Shown here: piece after piece, positions 34,159-43,404 of the stretch
How positions within the stretch are numbered: position 1 is the first letter of the stretch
How the letters are laid out: each line of letters starts with the position of its first letter
Assembly (NCBI GenBank): GCA_938084885.1
Contig: CALKGG010000016.1
Location: forward strand, 1-44,982
Direction: 5' to 3'
Length of the DNA: 44,982 nucleotides
DNA from: an uncultured Acidimicrobiales bacterium
GTDB taxonomy: Bacteria; Actinomycetota; Acidimicrobiia; Acidimicrobiales; SHLQ01
The notes under the pieces: generated by a model
The model's database searches: none
Told to the model about the DNA's origin: nothing
The model's input: the letters and a program-made list of their open reading frames with translations, nothing else
Program-made: the position numbers and the translations under genes

Positions 34159-34177
34159 CAGCAACGCAGCGTTGCTG
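34159..34177. terminator. Short hairpin after the DUF3726 operon
   Basis: CAGCAACG and CGTTGCTG form a perfect 8-base-pair stem with a 3-base loop, 75 bases past the DUF3726 stop and upstream of the transglycosylase gene. The following minus-strand bases are only moderately T-rich, so termination is plausible but not certain. Confidence 0.5.
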
Positions 34178-34251
34178 ACCTCTGGACCCAACAAATTTCT
34201 CTCCAGCGACGCAGTGGCCCGCAGCCCGAGCTCGGCGTCGACCAGGGCGTT

Positions 34252-34932
34252 TCAGTCGCCGTTCGGCTCTTCGGCGCCCGCCCCGTTCTGACGGCTCGAT
34301 TCGGTCGCCGGTGCATACGTTCGATGTGCGAATCCATGAAGCTGCGCAATGGTGGCCGCATCGACGCAAATGCGCCGTACCGGCTGCGTGGCAGAGGTGT
34401 TGTCGACGTTGGACGACGACACAGCAACTGCGTGTCCGTTGGTATTGGCTGCGCCAACGAGTGAGATTCGACCGCTCGTCACCTCGCAGCGCCCATGCTC
34501 CCAGTCGAGGACAAACCCACCCGGCCCGCCAGGCTCGGTCAGTAACGCCTGGAGGAATGGGGCGAGCAACACGGGCTGAACCAGGCCCTCGAAGGTGCCC
34601 GGACGGCAGTACCCAAGATCGACGAGCGTTGTGCCAACAGCCACCGGGCAAAGGACGCCGTCCTCGCTTTCCCAAACCTTGTTCGTCGCCGCCTCGACTG
34701 TCGCACCTGTTCGCGGCGTCAATGGCATGAGCCGTTTCGGGTTCACTCCGTCGACGACACCGAGCAGCTCGACAACGATTCCACCAGCGTCGAACCCGAA
34801 CTCGGCGAGTCGTCCACCAGCAAAGGCCGCGTCTTCGACGAGGCCCCAGCCATACCCGGCCCCGCGAAATGCCTTCGCAACTAGTGAGCGAAACTCGCCC
34901 AGCGAAAGGTCCAACGGCTCGCTGTTAGCCAT
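34252..34932 (-). CDS. DUF3726 protein, last gene of an overlapping three-gene operon
   Basis: A 226-residue protein whose N-terminus (DLSLGEFRSLVAKAFRGAGYGWGLVEDAAFAGG) is the DUF3726 signature. It is soluble, with no signal peptide, and ends in a Gln/Asn/Gly-rich tail. DUF3726 has no known activity. Its ATG at 34932 overlaps the end of the 571-residue gene by 8 bases, so translation is coupled and the products are probably needed in fixed ratio. The same operon begins with an M19-like protein. The middle part contains cysteines (DGVLCPVAVG, LGYCRPG, RRICVD) that could be catalytic or bind metal, but no established motif is seen. Confidence 0.85.
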   Translation of the reverse strand: MANSEPLDLSLGEFRSLVAKAFRGAGYGWGLVEDAAFAGGRLAEFGFDAGGIVVELLGVVDGVNPKRLMPLTPRTGATVEAATNKVWESEDGVLCPVAVGTTLVDLGYCRPGTFEGLVQPVLLAPFLQALLTEPGGPGGFVLDWEHGRCEVTSGRISLVGAANTNGHAVAVSSSNVDNTSATQPVRRICVDAATIAQLHGFAHRTYAPATESSRQNGAGAEEPNGD

Positions 34933-36640
34933 CGATACCGACGGGTTCGGGGTAGCTCCAGGCATCTGGATCCGATACGGCCACATCGTCGGGGAACGGC
35001 GCACCGCGAAACATGGTGATCCGCACCCAGCGATCGGACCGAGGATCAAAGTGTGTCGCGCCAAAGAAGCTCAGTTTCGAACGGAGCAAATCGATCGGTA
35101 ACATCTTCGCGTCGATCGTGTTATCCCTGATTTCCCCGTATGGCGAGTCGGCCAGCAGCAGCAGCCGGCGAGCGCTATGACGGTGCTCCGGGTGCACTCG
35201 AAGGAACTCGGCAAGGGTGCAGTCGTCGTCCCATGCACAAAGGTCGTGATACATCCGCGCTGCATCGCGTCCTGGCTGCAGCGGCTGTTCGTAGTCGGAA
35301 ATTGGCTCGACATGGCGTTCACCGAGGCGGGGTTCGAGCTTTTCTTCAGAGACGTACCACGCTCGTGCATCGGCATGGCCATCGTCCCAATCGGTCCCAA
35401 GCGCCCATCGATATCGCGCTTCGAGCGCTTCGCGGACGGTCGCCATCGATTGCGAACCATCGATACGGACGGGCAACGACTCGTCGGCGTGCATGTGGTC
35501 GGCCAGGTCGTCGATGAGATGCCCGTACGGCTCCAACACGAGCGAGACAACCAGCTCTTGACCTTCGACCGATAAGGTGTCGTGCGCCCAGGCCACCAGC
35601 GAATCCCACGCGTAGACATCGGCGAGCGTCGAGCGAGACACGTGCGCGTCCAACAGATCAAGGTCGGTTTGGAGATCGGTGAGCTTCCGGCGCTGGGCGG
35701 GATGCTCGGAGTGCCATGAGTCGACGGTTGCTCGGGCCCGTGAAAGAACATTGACAAAGGCCGAGACTTCGTCGTCTGTTGCTCGCTCCACGGCTCGAAC
35801 TCGCGCCAACGCTTCTTCGCGAGCGCTCACCCAGTTGTTGATCAACCGGGGGTGTGTGATGAGAAAGGGTGCCATCCCGAGGCCGGTCGAGTTGCCAACA
35901 CCAAATCGGCTGCGCAGCGACGGTTCGAGCGTGACGGCGGTATCGGGTGCCTTGGCTGCTGCAATATGTTCGACCAGGTCCATGACGAACGCTCGAATGA
36001 GAAAGACGGTCAACATTTCAACCTGGAACGGTGCGAGCAATTCGGGGCGATCTTCAATCGAGGTGCGATCAGCAGCGCCGAACTTACCGCTTCCGTACAC
36101 CGCCGTTGTTCGCATCAGGTAGCCAACGCTGTCGACGAGGTCGACATTGGGTTGGCGACCGTTGGCAAGTGCATCCACGACTTCAGAGAACGCTCGCACC
36201 GATCGATTGGCCCGCGACAACGTCAGTTCCTTTGCTGAGACACGACCAGCTTCTTGCAGGGGCACATTCTGGCGAAGCCGGTCGATATCGTCGGCGGTCG
36301 GGGTCCCGTCGTGCAGGGTAAAGGTCGCATCCCACGCGGTGGCGATGACCCGATCTGATCGCATCTCGGGAGCCAGGTCGTGGCCGAACGCTACGAGGGT
36401 ATAGGTGCGGTCTGGTCCGGGTGTAGTGGGCACCGTAGCGGTGTAGAGCGCCGTGCCAACGCCAGCAGCATCGAACTCGAAAAGCGGACGGTCAAAGATC
36501 CACCGATCCCGCTTCATTCGCCGCAACAGCGTCCGCATAAACGACAGGCGGCACTGATGGAATGAGCCCATACGTTCGAGGCGCATGACCAACTCGGGCG
36601 GCCGCCGTTCTGACGTGCGTGTTGGCGTTGAGTCCGTCAT
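34925..36640 (-). CDS. Conserved-looking 571-residue protein of unknown function
   Basis: I do not recognise a family with confidence. The protein is soluble, with no signal or membrane helix. It has blocks that look functionally constrained: SFHQCRLSFMRTLLRRM near the N-terminus, AVYGSGKFGAADR, FGVGNSTGLGMAPFLITHP in the middle and RWVRITMFRGAPFPDDV at the end. The Gly-rich VGNSTGLGMAP stretch could be a phosphate- or nucleotide-binding loop, but it matches no standard P-loop. It starts in a 4-base ATGA overlap with the M19-like gene and overlaps the DUF3726 gene by 8 bases, so the three products almost certainly act in one pathway or complex. Confidence 0.85.
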   Translation of the reverse strand: MTDSTPTRTSERRPPELVMRLERMGSFHQCRLSFMRTLLRRMKRDRWIFDRPLFEFDAAGVGTALYTATVPTTPGPDRTYTLVAFGHDLAPEMRSDRVIATAWDATFTLHDGTPTADDIDRLRQNVPLQEAGRVSAKELTLSRANRSVRAFSEVVDALANGRQPNVDLVDSVGYLMRTTAVYGSGKFGAADRTSIEDRPELLAPFQVEMLTVFLIRAFVMDLVEHIAAAKAPDTAVTLEPSLRSRFGVGNSTGLGMAPFLITHPRLINNWVSAREEALARVRAVERATDDEVSAFVNVLSRARATVDSWHSEHPAQRRKLTDLQTDLDLLDAHVSRSTLADVYAWDSLVAWAHDTLSVEGQELVVSLVLEPYGHLIDDLADHMHADESLPVRIDGSQSMATVREALEARYRWALGTDWDDGHADARAWYVSEEKLEPRLGERHVEPISDYEQPLQPGRDAARMYHDLCAWDDDCTLAEFLRVHPEHRHSARRLLLLADSPYGEIRDNTIDAKMLPIDLLRSKLSFFGATHFDPRSDRWVRITMFRGAPFPDDVAVSDPDAWSYPEPVGIDG

Positions 36641-37632
36641 GTTGACACTGCCCGACGATGCTCTGGCGCGAAACTCTCAGCGAAGAACCGGTACCAATTA
36701 TTGCCCATCAGCGCTGCAACCTCGTCACGGTCGAACCCAACGTTCCCAAGGCCCGTCTCGATCCGTCCGAAATCGCGGTTGTTTGAGAACCACGAAGGCT
36801 GGGGCGGAAAGCCCGGCGCCGACGCGGAGCCTTCGCCGTAGTCGATGCCTTTGGTCCAGCGGCCGACGCGCATCCACGTGACGATGCTGTCGGGTTGGTT
36901 TTGGCACAGGTCGCTGCCGATCCCAAAGTGGGCAACGCCGTAGGTCTCGGCGGTGTCAGCAACCATCTGACAGAAACTCTCAAGCGTGCACGCAGGTCCG
37001 TCCTTGAGATGGTGGGGATAGAGCGAAAAGCCCATCATTCCGCCGTTCTCGGTCACGGCCCGAATGACATCGTCTCGCTTGTTTCGCAAGGCCGGGTGCC
37101 AGCCATGTGGGTTTGCGTGCGTGATCGCAATCGGCCGTTCGGACAGATCGGCTGCTTCGATCGTGGAGCGATCTGCGGAGTGGCTCATGTCGATGACGAG
37201 ACCGACTCGATTCATTTCACGAATGACTTCTCTGCCCATGCGCGTAATGCCTGGGTCCTCGTCTTCGTAGCATCCTGTTGCAAGCAGCGACTGGTTGTTG
37301 TAGCTGAGCTGCATGAAGCGGGCGCCGAGCGTGTGCAGAATCTCGACCAGGTCGATGTCGGCTTCGATAGGCGACGGGTTTTGAAAGCCAAAGATGATCG
37401 CCGTGCGCCCCGATTCTCGAGCACGGTCGATATCGGCGGCGGTCGAACACGGCATGATCAGATGTTCGTACTCCTGAAACCAACGATTCCACCGGCTGAA
37501 TTCGGCAACGGTCTCGCGAAACGTTTCGTGGTAGGCAATCGTGACGTGTACCGCGTCGACGGCCCCTTCACGCATCTCGGTGAATATCTGTTCTGACCAA
37601 TTGGCGAACTGCAAACAGTCAATGCGATACAT
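36637..37632 (-). CDS. Peptidase M19 (membrane dipeptidase)-like protein lacking the HxD ligands
   Basis: A 331-residue TIM-barrel protein of the renal dipeptidase family. The second metal site is visible: His151 in DMSHSADRS and His172 in ITHANPHG, plus Asp241 in GIGSDLC. The first strand, where dipeptidases have H-x-D, reads IDCLQFANW, and the bridging Glu is replaced (GFQNP), so the usual two-zinc centre cannot form in the normal way. There is no signal peptide, so the protein is cytoplasmic. It may bind one metal and perform a different hydrolysis or lyase reaction, or be non-catalytic. AGGA lies 5 bases before its ATG. It is the first gene of the operon with the 571-residue and DUF3726 proteins, divergent from xylA. 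Confidence 0.88.
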   Translation of the reverse strand: MYRIDCLQFANWSEQIFTEMREGAVDAVHVTIAYHETFRETVAEFSRWNRWFQEYEHLIMPCSTAADIDRARESGRTAIIFGFQNPSPIEADIDLVEILHTLGARFMQLSYNNQSLLATGCYEDEDPGITRMGREVIREMNRVGLVIDMSHSADRSTIEAADLSERPIAITHANPHGWHPALRNKRDDVIRAVTENGGMMGFSLYPHHLKDGPACTLESFCQMVADTAETYGVAHFGIGSDLCQNQPDSIVTWMRVGRWTKGIDYGEGSASAPGFPPQPSWFSNNRDFGRIETGLGNVGFDRDEVAALMGNNWYRFFAESFAPEHRRAVST

Positions 37633-37730
37633 GACGTCCTGACGACCGTGCCGAGATACGTGTTCCCGGATGTGACGAATGATACACCGCTCCCGAAGCT
37701 GGCCTACGCTCCATCGGTACCGTCGCGTTT

Positions 37731-37756
37731 GATGTGTAGCGTGACCCGCTGATTAT
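37731..37756 (+). promoter_or_regulatory. Candidate xylA promoter
   Basis: TTGATG at 37729-37734 and GATTAT at 37751-37756 are separated by 16 bases and lie upstream of the xylA ribosome site. An 8-base palindrome CGGTACCG (37715-37722) is just upstream and could be an operator. Pattern-based and weak. Confidence 0.3.
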
Positions 37757-37786
37757 GTTGGATTCGACATCCCCACAGGAGCGATC

Positions 37787-39118
37787 ATGACCGAGTTCTT
37801 TGACACCGTCCCCACGCCAGTGGCGTTCGCTGGGCAGCTAGCCGGCGACGGCCTCGCATACCGTGTGTACAACCCCGATCGCGTCGTTGCTGGCAAGCGC
37901 ATGGAAGACCTCCTGCGCATTGGCGTCTGTTACTGGCATAGCTTTGCCTGGCCTGGCTCGGACATCTTTGGTGCCGGTACGTTCGACCGTCCGTGGACCA
38001 ATCCTGCAATGGACCCCATGGATGCCGCTCGGATGAAACAAGATGCGGCGTTCGAATTTATCTCGAAGCTCGGCGTGAAGTTCTTCTCGTTTCACGATGT
38101 CGATATGGCTCCCGAAGGAGCGACACTTCACGAATCCAAGACCAACCTCGACGCCCTCGTCGACCGTGCCGGCGAGAAGATGGCCGAGACCGGAATCGAG
38201 CTGCTCTGGGGCACGGCAAACCTTTTCTCCCACCCTCGATACGCAGCAGGCGCAGCAACAAACCCTGACCCGGAGGTCTTTGCCCACGCAGCCGCCCAAG
38301 TGCGCCACATGCTCGACGCCACACACACCCTCGGCGGCAGCAACTATGTCCTGTGGGGAGGCCGCGAAGGCTACGAGACCCTGCTGAACACTCGTATGAA
38401 ACACGAAGCTGACCAACTCGCCCGATTCCTGTCAATGGTCGTTGAGTACAAACAGAGCATCGGCTTCACCGGCACCCTGCTTCTGGAACCGAAGCCGCAA
38501 GAACCAACTAAGCACCAGTACGACTACGACTGTGCAACCGTGCACGGCTTCCTCGACCGATACGACCTCGCTGGCGAATTCAAGGTCAATATCGAGGTTA
38601 ACCACGCGACCCTTTCGGGCCACTCCTTTGAGCACGAGGTCGCGTATGCCATCGACAACGGCATCTTTGGCTCGGTCGATGCCAATCGAGGTGATCCGCA
38701 AAACGGCTGGGACACGGATCAGTTTCCGAACTCGGTCGACGAGATGGTCCTGGCGGTGTACGAGATTCTGCGGAGCGGCGGATTCACCACCGGTGGCTTC
38801 TTGTTCGACACGAAGCTTCGCCGCCAGAGCATTCGCCGCGATGACCTCTTCCACGGCCACATCGGCGGTATCGACACGCTCGCCCGTGCGCTGCTCGTTG
38901 CCGAGAAGCTCCTCGCTGAAGGCACGATCGAAGGTGCACGCGACGAGCGGTATGGCAAATGGGCGTCGGGTCGAGGAGCCGAGATCTTGGCGGGCAACAC
39001 CACGCTCGCCGAATTGGCCAACGATGCCGTTGCCACCGATCTTCAGCCGACGCCAGTTTCGGGCCGACAAGAAGAATTGGAAAACGTCATCAACACGGCA
39101 ATTTGGAGCGTCGAGTAG
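37787..39118 (+). CDS. xylA: Xylose isomerase
   Basis: A 443-residue class II xylose isomerase that converts D-xylose to D-xylulose using two divalent metals. The catalytic His is in [13 protein letters not shown]. Metal ligands are visible in [17 protein letters not shown] (Glu), [12 protein letters not shown] (Glu/His) and [19 protein letters not shown] (Asp residues). A second metal-site Asp is in [16 protein letters not shown] ends 5 bases before the ATG at 37787. No xylulokinase is nearby. An alditol oxidase at 7187 would turn xylitol into xylose, a possible functional partner. The downstream Crp-type regulator is 212 bases away. Confidence 0.97.
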   Translation: MTEFFDTVPTPVAFAGQLAGDGLAYRVYNPDRVVAGKRMEDLLRIGVCYWHSFAWPGSDIFGAGTFDRPWTNPAMDPMDAARMKQDAAFEFISKLGVKFFSFHDVDMAPEGATLHESKTNLDALVDRAGEKMAETGIELLWGTANLFSHPRYAAGAATNPDPEVFAHAAAQVRHMLDATHTLGGSNYVLWGGREGYETLLNTRMKHEADQLARFLSMVVEYKQSIGFTGTLLLEPKPQEPTKHQYDYDCATVHGFLDRYDLAGEFKVNIEVNHATLSGHSFEHEVAYAIDNGIFGSVDANRGDPQNGWDTDQFPNSVDEMVLAVYEILRSGGFTTGGFLFDTKLRRQSIRRDDLFHGHIGGIDTLARALLVAEKLLAEGTIEGARDERYGKWASGRGAEILAGNTTLAELANDAVATDLQPTPVSGRQEELENVINTAIWSVE

Positions 39119-39197
39119 CTGCTCGTTATGCAACGTGCCCTGGACGCGGGACTTCCCCACACCTCAGGTCGGAGGGACCCTTTGTGTGGAGGAAGTT

Positions 39198-39239
39198 CCG
39201 TGAGGCGCCTTCCCTGGAGAAGGCCACCCCGCCTCACGG
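39198..39239. other. Two-tier hairpin between xylA and the Crp-type gene
   Basis: CCGTGAGGCG (39198-39207) pairs perfectly with CGCCTCACGG (39230-39239). Inside it CCTT and AAGG form a second short stem, giving a 42-base structured element about 80 bases after the xylA stop. It is not followed by T residues, so it is not a standard terminator. It may stabilise the xylA message or belong to a small RNA. The rest of the 212-base gap holds a TACAAT -10 candidate at 39287-39292 and nothing else I can recognise. Confidence 0.55.
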
Positions 39240-39330
39240 CATCCCGCCAAGAACCACTCTGGTCGATCCACCATGGCCCGTCTGCGTACAATTGCGCACA
39301 AGGACACTTTTTCTGACACATTTGTTGCCG

Positions 39331-40014
39331 ATGTCCGCCCGCCACCTCGATTGCGACCGTCAACTGATCGCTGAGCGAGTTCGCTCGGCGGGAACACCGC
39401 GCACCTATCCAAGCGGAAGCATTATCTTCCATGAGGGTGCCGACTCGACCAACGTGTACGTCCTCGATGCCGGGTTGGCGCGGATCGAACACGCCACGCC
39501 TTCGGGACGCGTCGTCCTGTTCGATCTGGCAACGGCTGGGCGAATTTTCGGCGAGCTTGGAGTGATCGACCGTCAACCTCGTTCAGCGACGCTGGCCACG
39601 ATCACCGAAACGCAGGTTCACCACGTGGCGGCTGGTGAGTTTCGCCGAATGCTCTCCACCGACAACGAGCTCCAGGCGGCGCTACTGCGAGTCGTCACCC
39701 GACGCCTCCGCGAGCAATCATCCCAGTTTGTCGAAACCTCCATCATGGACGCGCCCAGTCGGGTGGCCGCCCGGTTGGCTCGACTTGTCGAGATCGAACA
39801 ATCACTGGGCCGAAGCCGGGCAAATGCCGACGGCTCAATCGATCTGAAGTTGCCAATTAGCCAAGAGGAACTGGGCCAATGGTCTGGATTGTCCCGCGAG
39901 GGCACGGGCAAGGGGCTAAGCGCACTGCGCGCACTAAACATCATCGAGACTGGCAGAAAGCGCGTCAGCATCAAAGATGTCGAGCAACTCACAGCCCTTG
40001 CCCAGAACGGCTAA
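39331..40014 (+). CDS. Crp/Fnr-family transcriptional regulator
   Basis: A 227-residue regulator. A cyclic-nucleotide-binding fold (about residues 18-130; YPSGSIIFHEGADSTNVYVL, then GRIFGELGVIDRQPRSATLA) is followed by a long dimerisation helix and a Crp-type winged helix (LPISQEELGQWSGLSREGTGK, about residues 170-190). The phosphate-binding segment FGELGVIDRQPRSA resembles cAMP-binding CRP proteins (GE-L and RSA), and no Fnr-type N-terminal cysteines are present. So it probably binds a nucleotide rather than an iron-sulfur cluster. The ATG at 39331 is taken because the open frame upstream runs through the xylA end. It lies 62 bases before the aminotransferase gene, which it may control. Confidence 0.92.
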   Translation: MSARHLDCDRQLIAERVRSAGTPRTYPSGSIIFHEGADSTNVYVLDAGLARIEHATPSGRVVLFDLATAGRIFGELGVIDRQPRSATLATITETQVHHVAAGEFRRMLSTDNELQAALLRVVTRRLREQSSQFVETSIMDAPSRVAARLARLVEIEQSLGRSRANADGSIDLKLPISQEELGQWSGLSREGTGKGLSALRALNIIETGRKRVSIKDVEQLTALAQNG

Positions 40015-40076
40015 AACTACACATCGAACGGTTCTCATCTCGCGACGAACCAGCTCTTGAAGAGAAAGGCCACGCC

Positions 40077-41360
40077 ATGTCGGACGACCTCCTACGGCGG
40101 TACCGCGCAAGCCTCCCGTCGTTTCTGAACCCGTATTACGCCGACCCAATCGAGATCGACCACGGCGAGGGAAGCTACGTCTTTGACTCTCGGGGTGGCC
40201 GTTACCTCGACTTCTTCGGCGGTGTGTTGACCACGATGGTCGGCCACAACAACCCTGCCGTTACCGCAGCCGTGCAAGCCCAGGCCGCCAAGGTCATGCA
40301 CACGTCCAGCCTCTACCTTTCCGAACCAATGATCGCGCTCGCCGAGCGAATTGCCGACCTGTCGGGAATCCCCGACGCCCGCGTGTTTATGACGCCATCG
40401 GGAACCGAAGCCAACGACACCGCCGTGCTGCTGGCAACCAGCTACCGCAAATCCAACCAGATGTTGGCAATGCGAAACAGCTATCACGGCCGGTCGTTCA
40501 CCACCCAAGCCATCACCTCGCACAGTTCGTGGTCATCGACCAGCCTGTCGGGGCTACAGGTGACCTTCGTGCAAGGCCCGTACAAGCTTCGAAGCCCACA
40601 CGCACACCTCGACGGTGACGAGTTCACTAGCGCGTGCGTCAACGACCTCGTGCAGCTCCTCGATATGACGAGCTCGGGTGATGTGGCTGGCCTCATTGCC
40701 GAGCCCATCCAAGGCGTCGGCGGCTTTGCCACCCCGCCAGACGGGTTCTTTGGATCGATGAAGAAAGAGCTCGACAACCGCGGAATTCTCTACATCTCCG
40801 ACGAGGTCCAAACCGGGTGGGGTCGTACGGGTGAACACTTCTGGGGGTATCAAGCCCACGACATCGTCCCCGACATGTTGACCTTTGCCAAGGGTGTCGG
40901 CAACGGCATCACCCTTGCTGGCATCGTTGCCCGCGCCGAGATATTTGACACGATTAACGTACTCAACTTCTCGACCTTCGGCGGAAATCCCTTGTCTGCC
41001 GCCGGTGGTTTGGCCACCATCAACGTCGTGACCGAAAACGATCTTCAGCGCAACGCGCACGAGATGGGCGCACGTTTTCGCGCAGGGCTCGACGCGCTCG
41101 CAGCCGAGAGCCCGTGGATTGGCGAGGTACGCGGCAAGGGTCTCATGCAGGCCGTTGAGATTGTCGAGCCCGCTTCGACCCAACCGTCGGTCGAACGCAC
41201 CGTGCAGATGCACCAGCTAGCCAAAGACGAGGGTCTTCTCGTCGGCAAAGGCGGCCTCTACAACAACGTGATCCGCATGGCCCCCATGCTCAACGTGACC
41301 GAAACCGAGATCGACGAGGGCATCGACGCGTTGGCTCGTGCTGCAGCGAAGATCAACTGA
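40077..41360 (+). CDS. Class III PLP aminotransferase (AGXT2-like)
   Basis: A 427-residue class III aminotransferase. PLP contacts are SGTEANDTA (phosphate loop), NSYHGRSFT (aromatic stacking), DEVQTGWGRTG (ring-nitrogen Asp) and TFAKGVGNG with the Schiff-base Lys. Overall similarity is nearest to alanine-glyoxylate aminotransferase 2 and 4-aminobutyrate or beta-alanine transaminases. The exact amino donor cannot be read from the sequence. AAGG ends 7 bases before the ATG at 40077. It follows the Crp-type regulator in the same direction. With the N-methyl amine genes elsewhere in the window, it suggests amino-acid or amine catabolism, but no direct link is seen. Confidence 0.93.
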   Translation: MSDDLLRRYRASLPSFLNPYYADPIEIDHGEGSYVFDSRGGRYLDFFGGVLTTMVGHNNPAVTAAVQAQAAKVMHTSSLYLSEPMIALAERIADLSGIPDARVFMTPSGTEANDTAVLLATSYRKSNQMLAMRNSYHGRSFTTQAITSHSSWSSTSLSGLQVTFVQGPYKLRSPHAHLDGDEFTSACVNDLVQLLDMTSSGDVAGLIAEPIQGVGGFATPPDGFFGSMKKELDNRGILYISDEVQTGWGRTGEHFWGYQAHDIVPDMLTFAKGVGNGITLAGIVARAEIFDTINVLNFSTFGGNPLSAAGGLATINVVTENDLQRNAHEMGARFRAGLDALAAESPWIGEVRGKGLMQAVEIVEPASTQPSVERTVQMHQLAKDEGLLVGKGGLYNNVIRMAPMLNVTETEIDEGIDALARAAAKIN

Positions 41361-41384
41361 ACGTCAGAGATTCTGAGCGAACGT

Positions 41385-42089
41385 CTACAGGGACTCGTAG
41401 ACACCGGTTTGTGCACCGACGAGCGTGTAGCCGGCGGTCGCCAGATCGGTCTCTGCGCCCTCGATGGTCAACGTGCCGGTCACCCAGACAGCGCCCCATG
41501 CTTCCTCGAGCGTTAGGCCTTGCCCCTCTGGCAGGCGAACCATGATCGTCTGGTTGACCGGCGGAGGCGGAACGTGCGTGCATGCACCGAACGTAGGCAC
41601 CAAAAGAAACTCGGTGATGAGCCCGTCTTCGAACGTGAGCGGAGCGGTGAATCCGGCGAGACGGATCATGTCGCCGTTGCGTTCGGCGTTGACTGGTTGG
41701 TCATCGAACTCGGCTTGGAGTTCGGCGAAGATTGCGTTGGCCTCGGGGCTGCCCGCCTCGACTGCGGCGATGCGCTCGTCGAACTCGGCCGAAATTTCTT
41801 CCACCGAGAAGCCGGATGGTACGAGGTCGTTCCACTCGATCTCTTCGAAGCCATCGGGTGGAGACGACGCTTCGGCCGGCCGTGCATCGTCGCCAAGGAA
41901 CTCGTCGAGCGACACCCCAAAGTCGTGACCCGAAGCGCTCGCTGGGTTCTCCACCGCTGGGCTTGTGAGGTCGGCGTTTTCTGCAGCGACCGCCGCGAGG
42001 CCTGATTGGTCTGGCGAGCCGCAGGCCCCAAGCAGGACAGCGGCACCGACGAGCAGCCCAAGACCTGCGATTCGTGAGCGGAGAACCAT
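41385..42089 (-). CDS. DUF3299 lipoprotein, last gene of the second zinc-type locus
   Basis: A 234-residue lipoprotein. Signal MVLRSRIAGLGLLVGAAVLL is followed by lipobox GAC. The C-terminal DUF3299 domain (about residues 110-230) shows the family hallmark FLLVPTFGACTHVPPPP, whose Cys, His and prolines suggest a metal or ligand site. AGGA lies 3 bases before the ATG at 42089; an in-frame ATG at 42122 would lengthen the signal by 11 residues. DUF3299 proteins often sit beside FtsX/LolD-type ABC genes and DUF2796 proteins, as here, and are suspected to help metal transfer across the envelope. The gene is 58 bases downstream of the permease. Confidence 0.9.
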   Translation of the reverse strand: MVLRSRIAGLGLLVGAAVLLGACGSPDQSGLAAVAAENADLTSPAVENPASASGHDFGVSLDEFLGDDARPAEASSPPDGFEEIEWNDLVPSGFSVEEISAEFDERIAAVEAGSPEANAIFAELQAEFDDQPVNAERNGDMIRLAGFTAPLTFEDGLITEFLLVPTFGACTHVPPPPVNQTIMVRLPEGQGLTLEEAWGAVWVTGTLTIEGAETDLATAGYTLVGAQTGVYESL

Positions 42090-42147
42090 CGATCCTGCCA
42101 ATGGTGTTATGGGACGGTTCATGTCGTGCAAAATCCGGTCACTGGGG

Positions 42148-43404
42148 TCATACCTTGAGGGCCAATCCGTCGTGGATCGACCGCCGATACGCAATGATGC
42201 CAGGGATAAGGCCAACAAGTCCAGCACCCACAAGTACCCCAGCCATAATCGATAGCTGTGTGGCGTCGAGCCACGTGATGGCAATGTCGACGCCGGTTCG
42301 GCGGGCAATCGCTGGGCGAGCGATTGCGAGTAGGCCGTAGAACAGCCCGACTCCAGCCACGCATCCAGCAACGACCACCATGAGCGTTTCCAACATGATG
42401 AGCGAGATCACATGGCTCGCCCGTGCCCCGATCGATCGGAGCACAGCAATCTCGCGGCGACGCTCATTGAGGGTCGACAGAATCGTCGTGAGCATGCCGA
42501 GCAGTCCAACGACCAGGACGAAGCCGGAGATGACGAATAGCACCTGTTCGATGGTCGAGATGGTGCGCCAGAACTCTGCGAGTGTGGCACCCGGCAGAAT
42601 GGCCGACAATGGCTCGCTCGCGAACTCGTTGATTTGGCGTTGCACCCGAAAGGTCTCTCCTCGGTTCTCTAACCCGACCATGAACGCCGTAATCGACGTC
42701 GGCGTGAGGTCGAGTTGGCGCGTTTGTTCGGCGTCGAGCGTGACGGGCGATCGGCTGCCGCCTTGCCAGTCGACGTGGATGGCCTCGATGCCTTCAAGGC
42801 TCACGTGCACGGTGCGATCGACCGGCGTTCCCGTTCGCTCGAGAATGCCAACAACGGTGAATGGCTTGTCGTCATGCAACGCAAAGTCGGCAGAGACGAT
42901 GCCATGGGCAAGAATGATCTCCTCGCCAACGTCGTACCCAAGGTCGGTGGCGACGTCGGCGCCGAGGACGGTTTCAAAGACGTCGTCGAACCGCTCCCCT
43001 TCTTCGACGACGAGTGAACGTTCGTCGCTGTACTGGTAGAAGTTGAAGTAGTCAGTTGTCGTGCCCATTACTCGAAACCCGCGGTGCGAGTCGCCCAGCG
43101 AGATGGGGACCGTCCACGCAACGTCATCTTGAGCAGCGATGGCTTGGTAGGTTTCCCAGCTGACATTGTTCGTCGCGTCGCCGATTCGAAAGACGCTGTA
43201 GAGCAGAAGGTTGGTGGGTGAGCTTCGTGCCCCGACGATGAGATCGGTTTGGGAGACGGTGTCGACGAAGCTACTTCTCGACTCTTTTCGGATTTTGTCG
43301 ACCCCGACGAGGAGGGTGACACTGATCGCGATCGTAAAGACGGTGAGCAGTAGGCTCGTGCGGCGAAATCGAGCGCTCTTGATCGCAATTCGAATCAGGT
43401 TCAT
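42148..43404 (-). CDS. FtsX/MacB-type ABC transporter permease
   Basis: A 418-residue permease with the FtsX/MacB layout. One N-terminal helix (residues 18-35) is followed by a large exported domain of about 230 residues. Three C-terminal helices follow, with the coupling segment NERRREIAVLRSIGA between the second and third helix regions. Such permeases move lipoproteins or act as mechanotransmitters rather than channels. Its ATG overlaps the ATPase stop by four bases (ATGA). Together with the DUF2796 and DUF3299 lipoproteins it resembles the permease of the Vibrio ZrgABCDE zinc-acquisition cluster. Confidence 0.92.
   Translation of the reverse strand: MNLIRIAIKSARFRRTSLLLTVFTIAISVTLLVGVDKIRKESRSSFVDTVSQTDLIVGARSSPTNLLLYSVFRIGDATNNVSWETYQAIAAQDDVAWTVPISLGDSHRGFRVMGTTTDYFNFYQYSDERSLVVEEGERFDDVFETVLGADVATDLGYDVGEEIILAHGIVSADFALHDDKPFTVVGILERTGTPVDRTVHVSLEGIEAIHVDWQGGSRSPVTLDAEQTRQLDLTPTSITAFMVGLENRGETFRVQRQINEFASEPLSAILPGATLAEFWRTISTIEQVLFVISGFVLVVGLLGMLTTILSTLNERRREIAVLRSIGARASHVISLIMLETLMVVVAGCVAGVGLFYGLLAIARPAIARRTGVDIAITWLDATQLSIMAGVLVGAGLVGLIPGIIAYRRSIHDGLALKV

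Noticed and set aside
32534..34291. A 585-residue open frame on the plus strand
   Set aside because: It is antisense to the lytic transglycosylase, which has a signal peptide, coiled coil and catalytic motifs; the plus-strand translation shows no domain.
37665..37690. AATGAT-containing stretch resembling a Zur box between the M19-like gene and xylA
   Set aside because: Only the central six bases match; the right half-site (ACACC) does not fit TATCA, and neither neighbour is a zinc-uptake gene.
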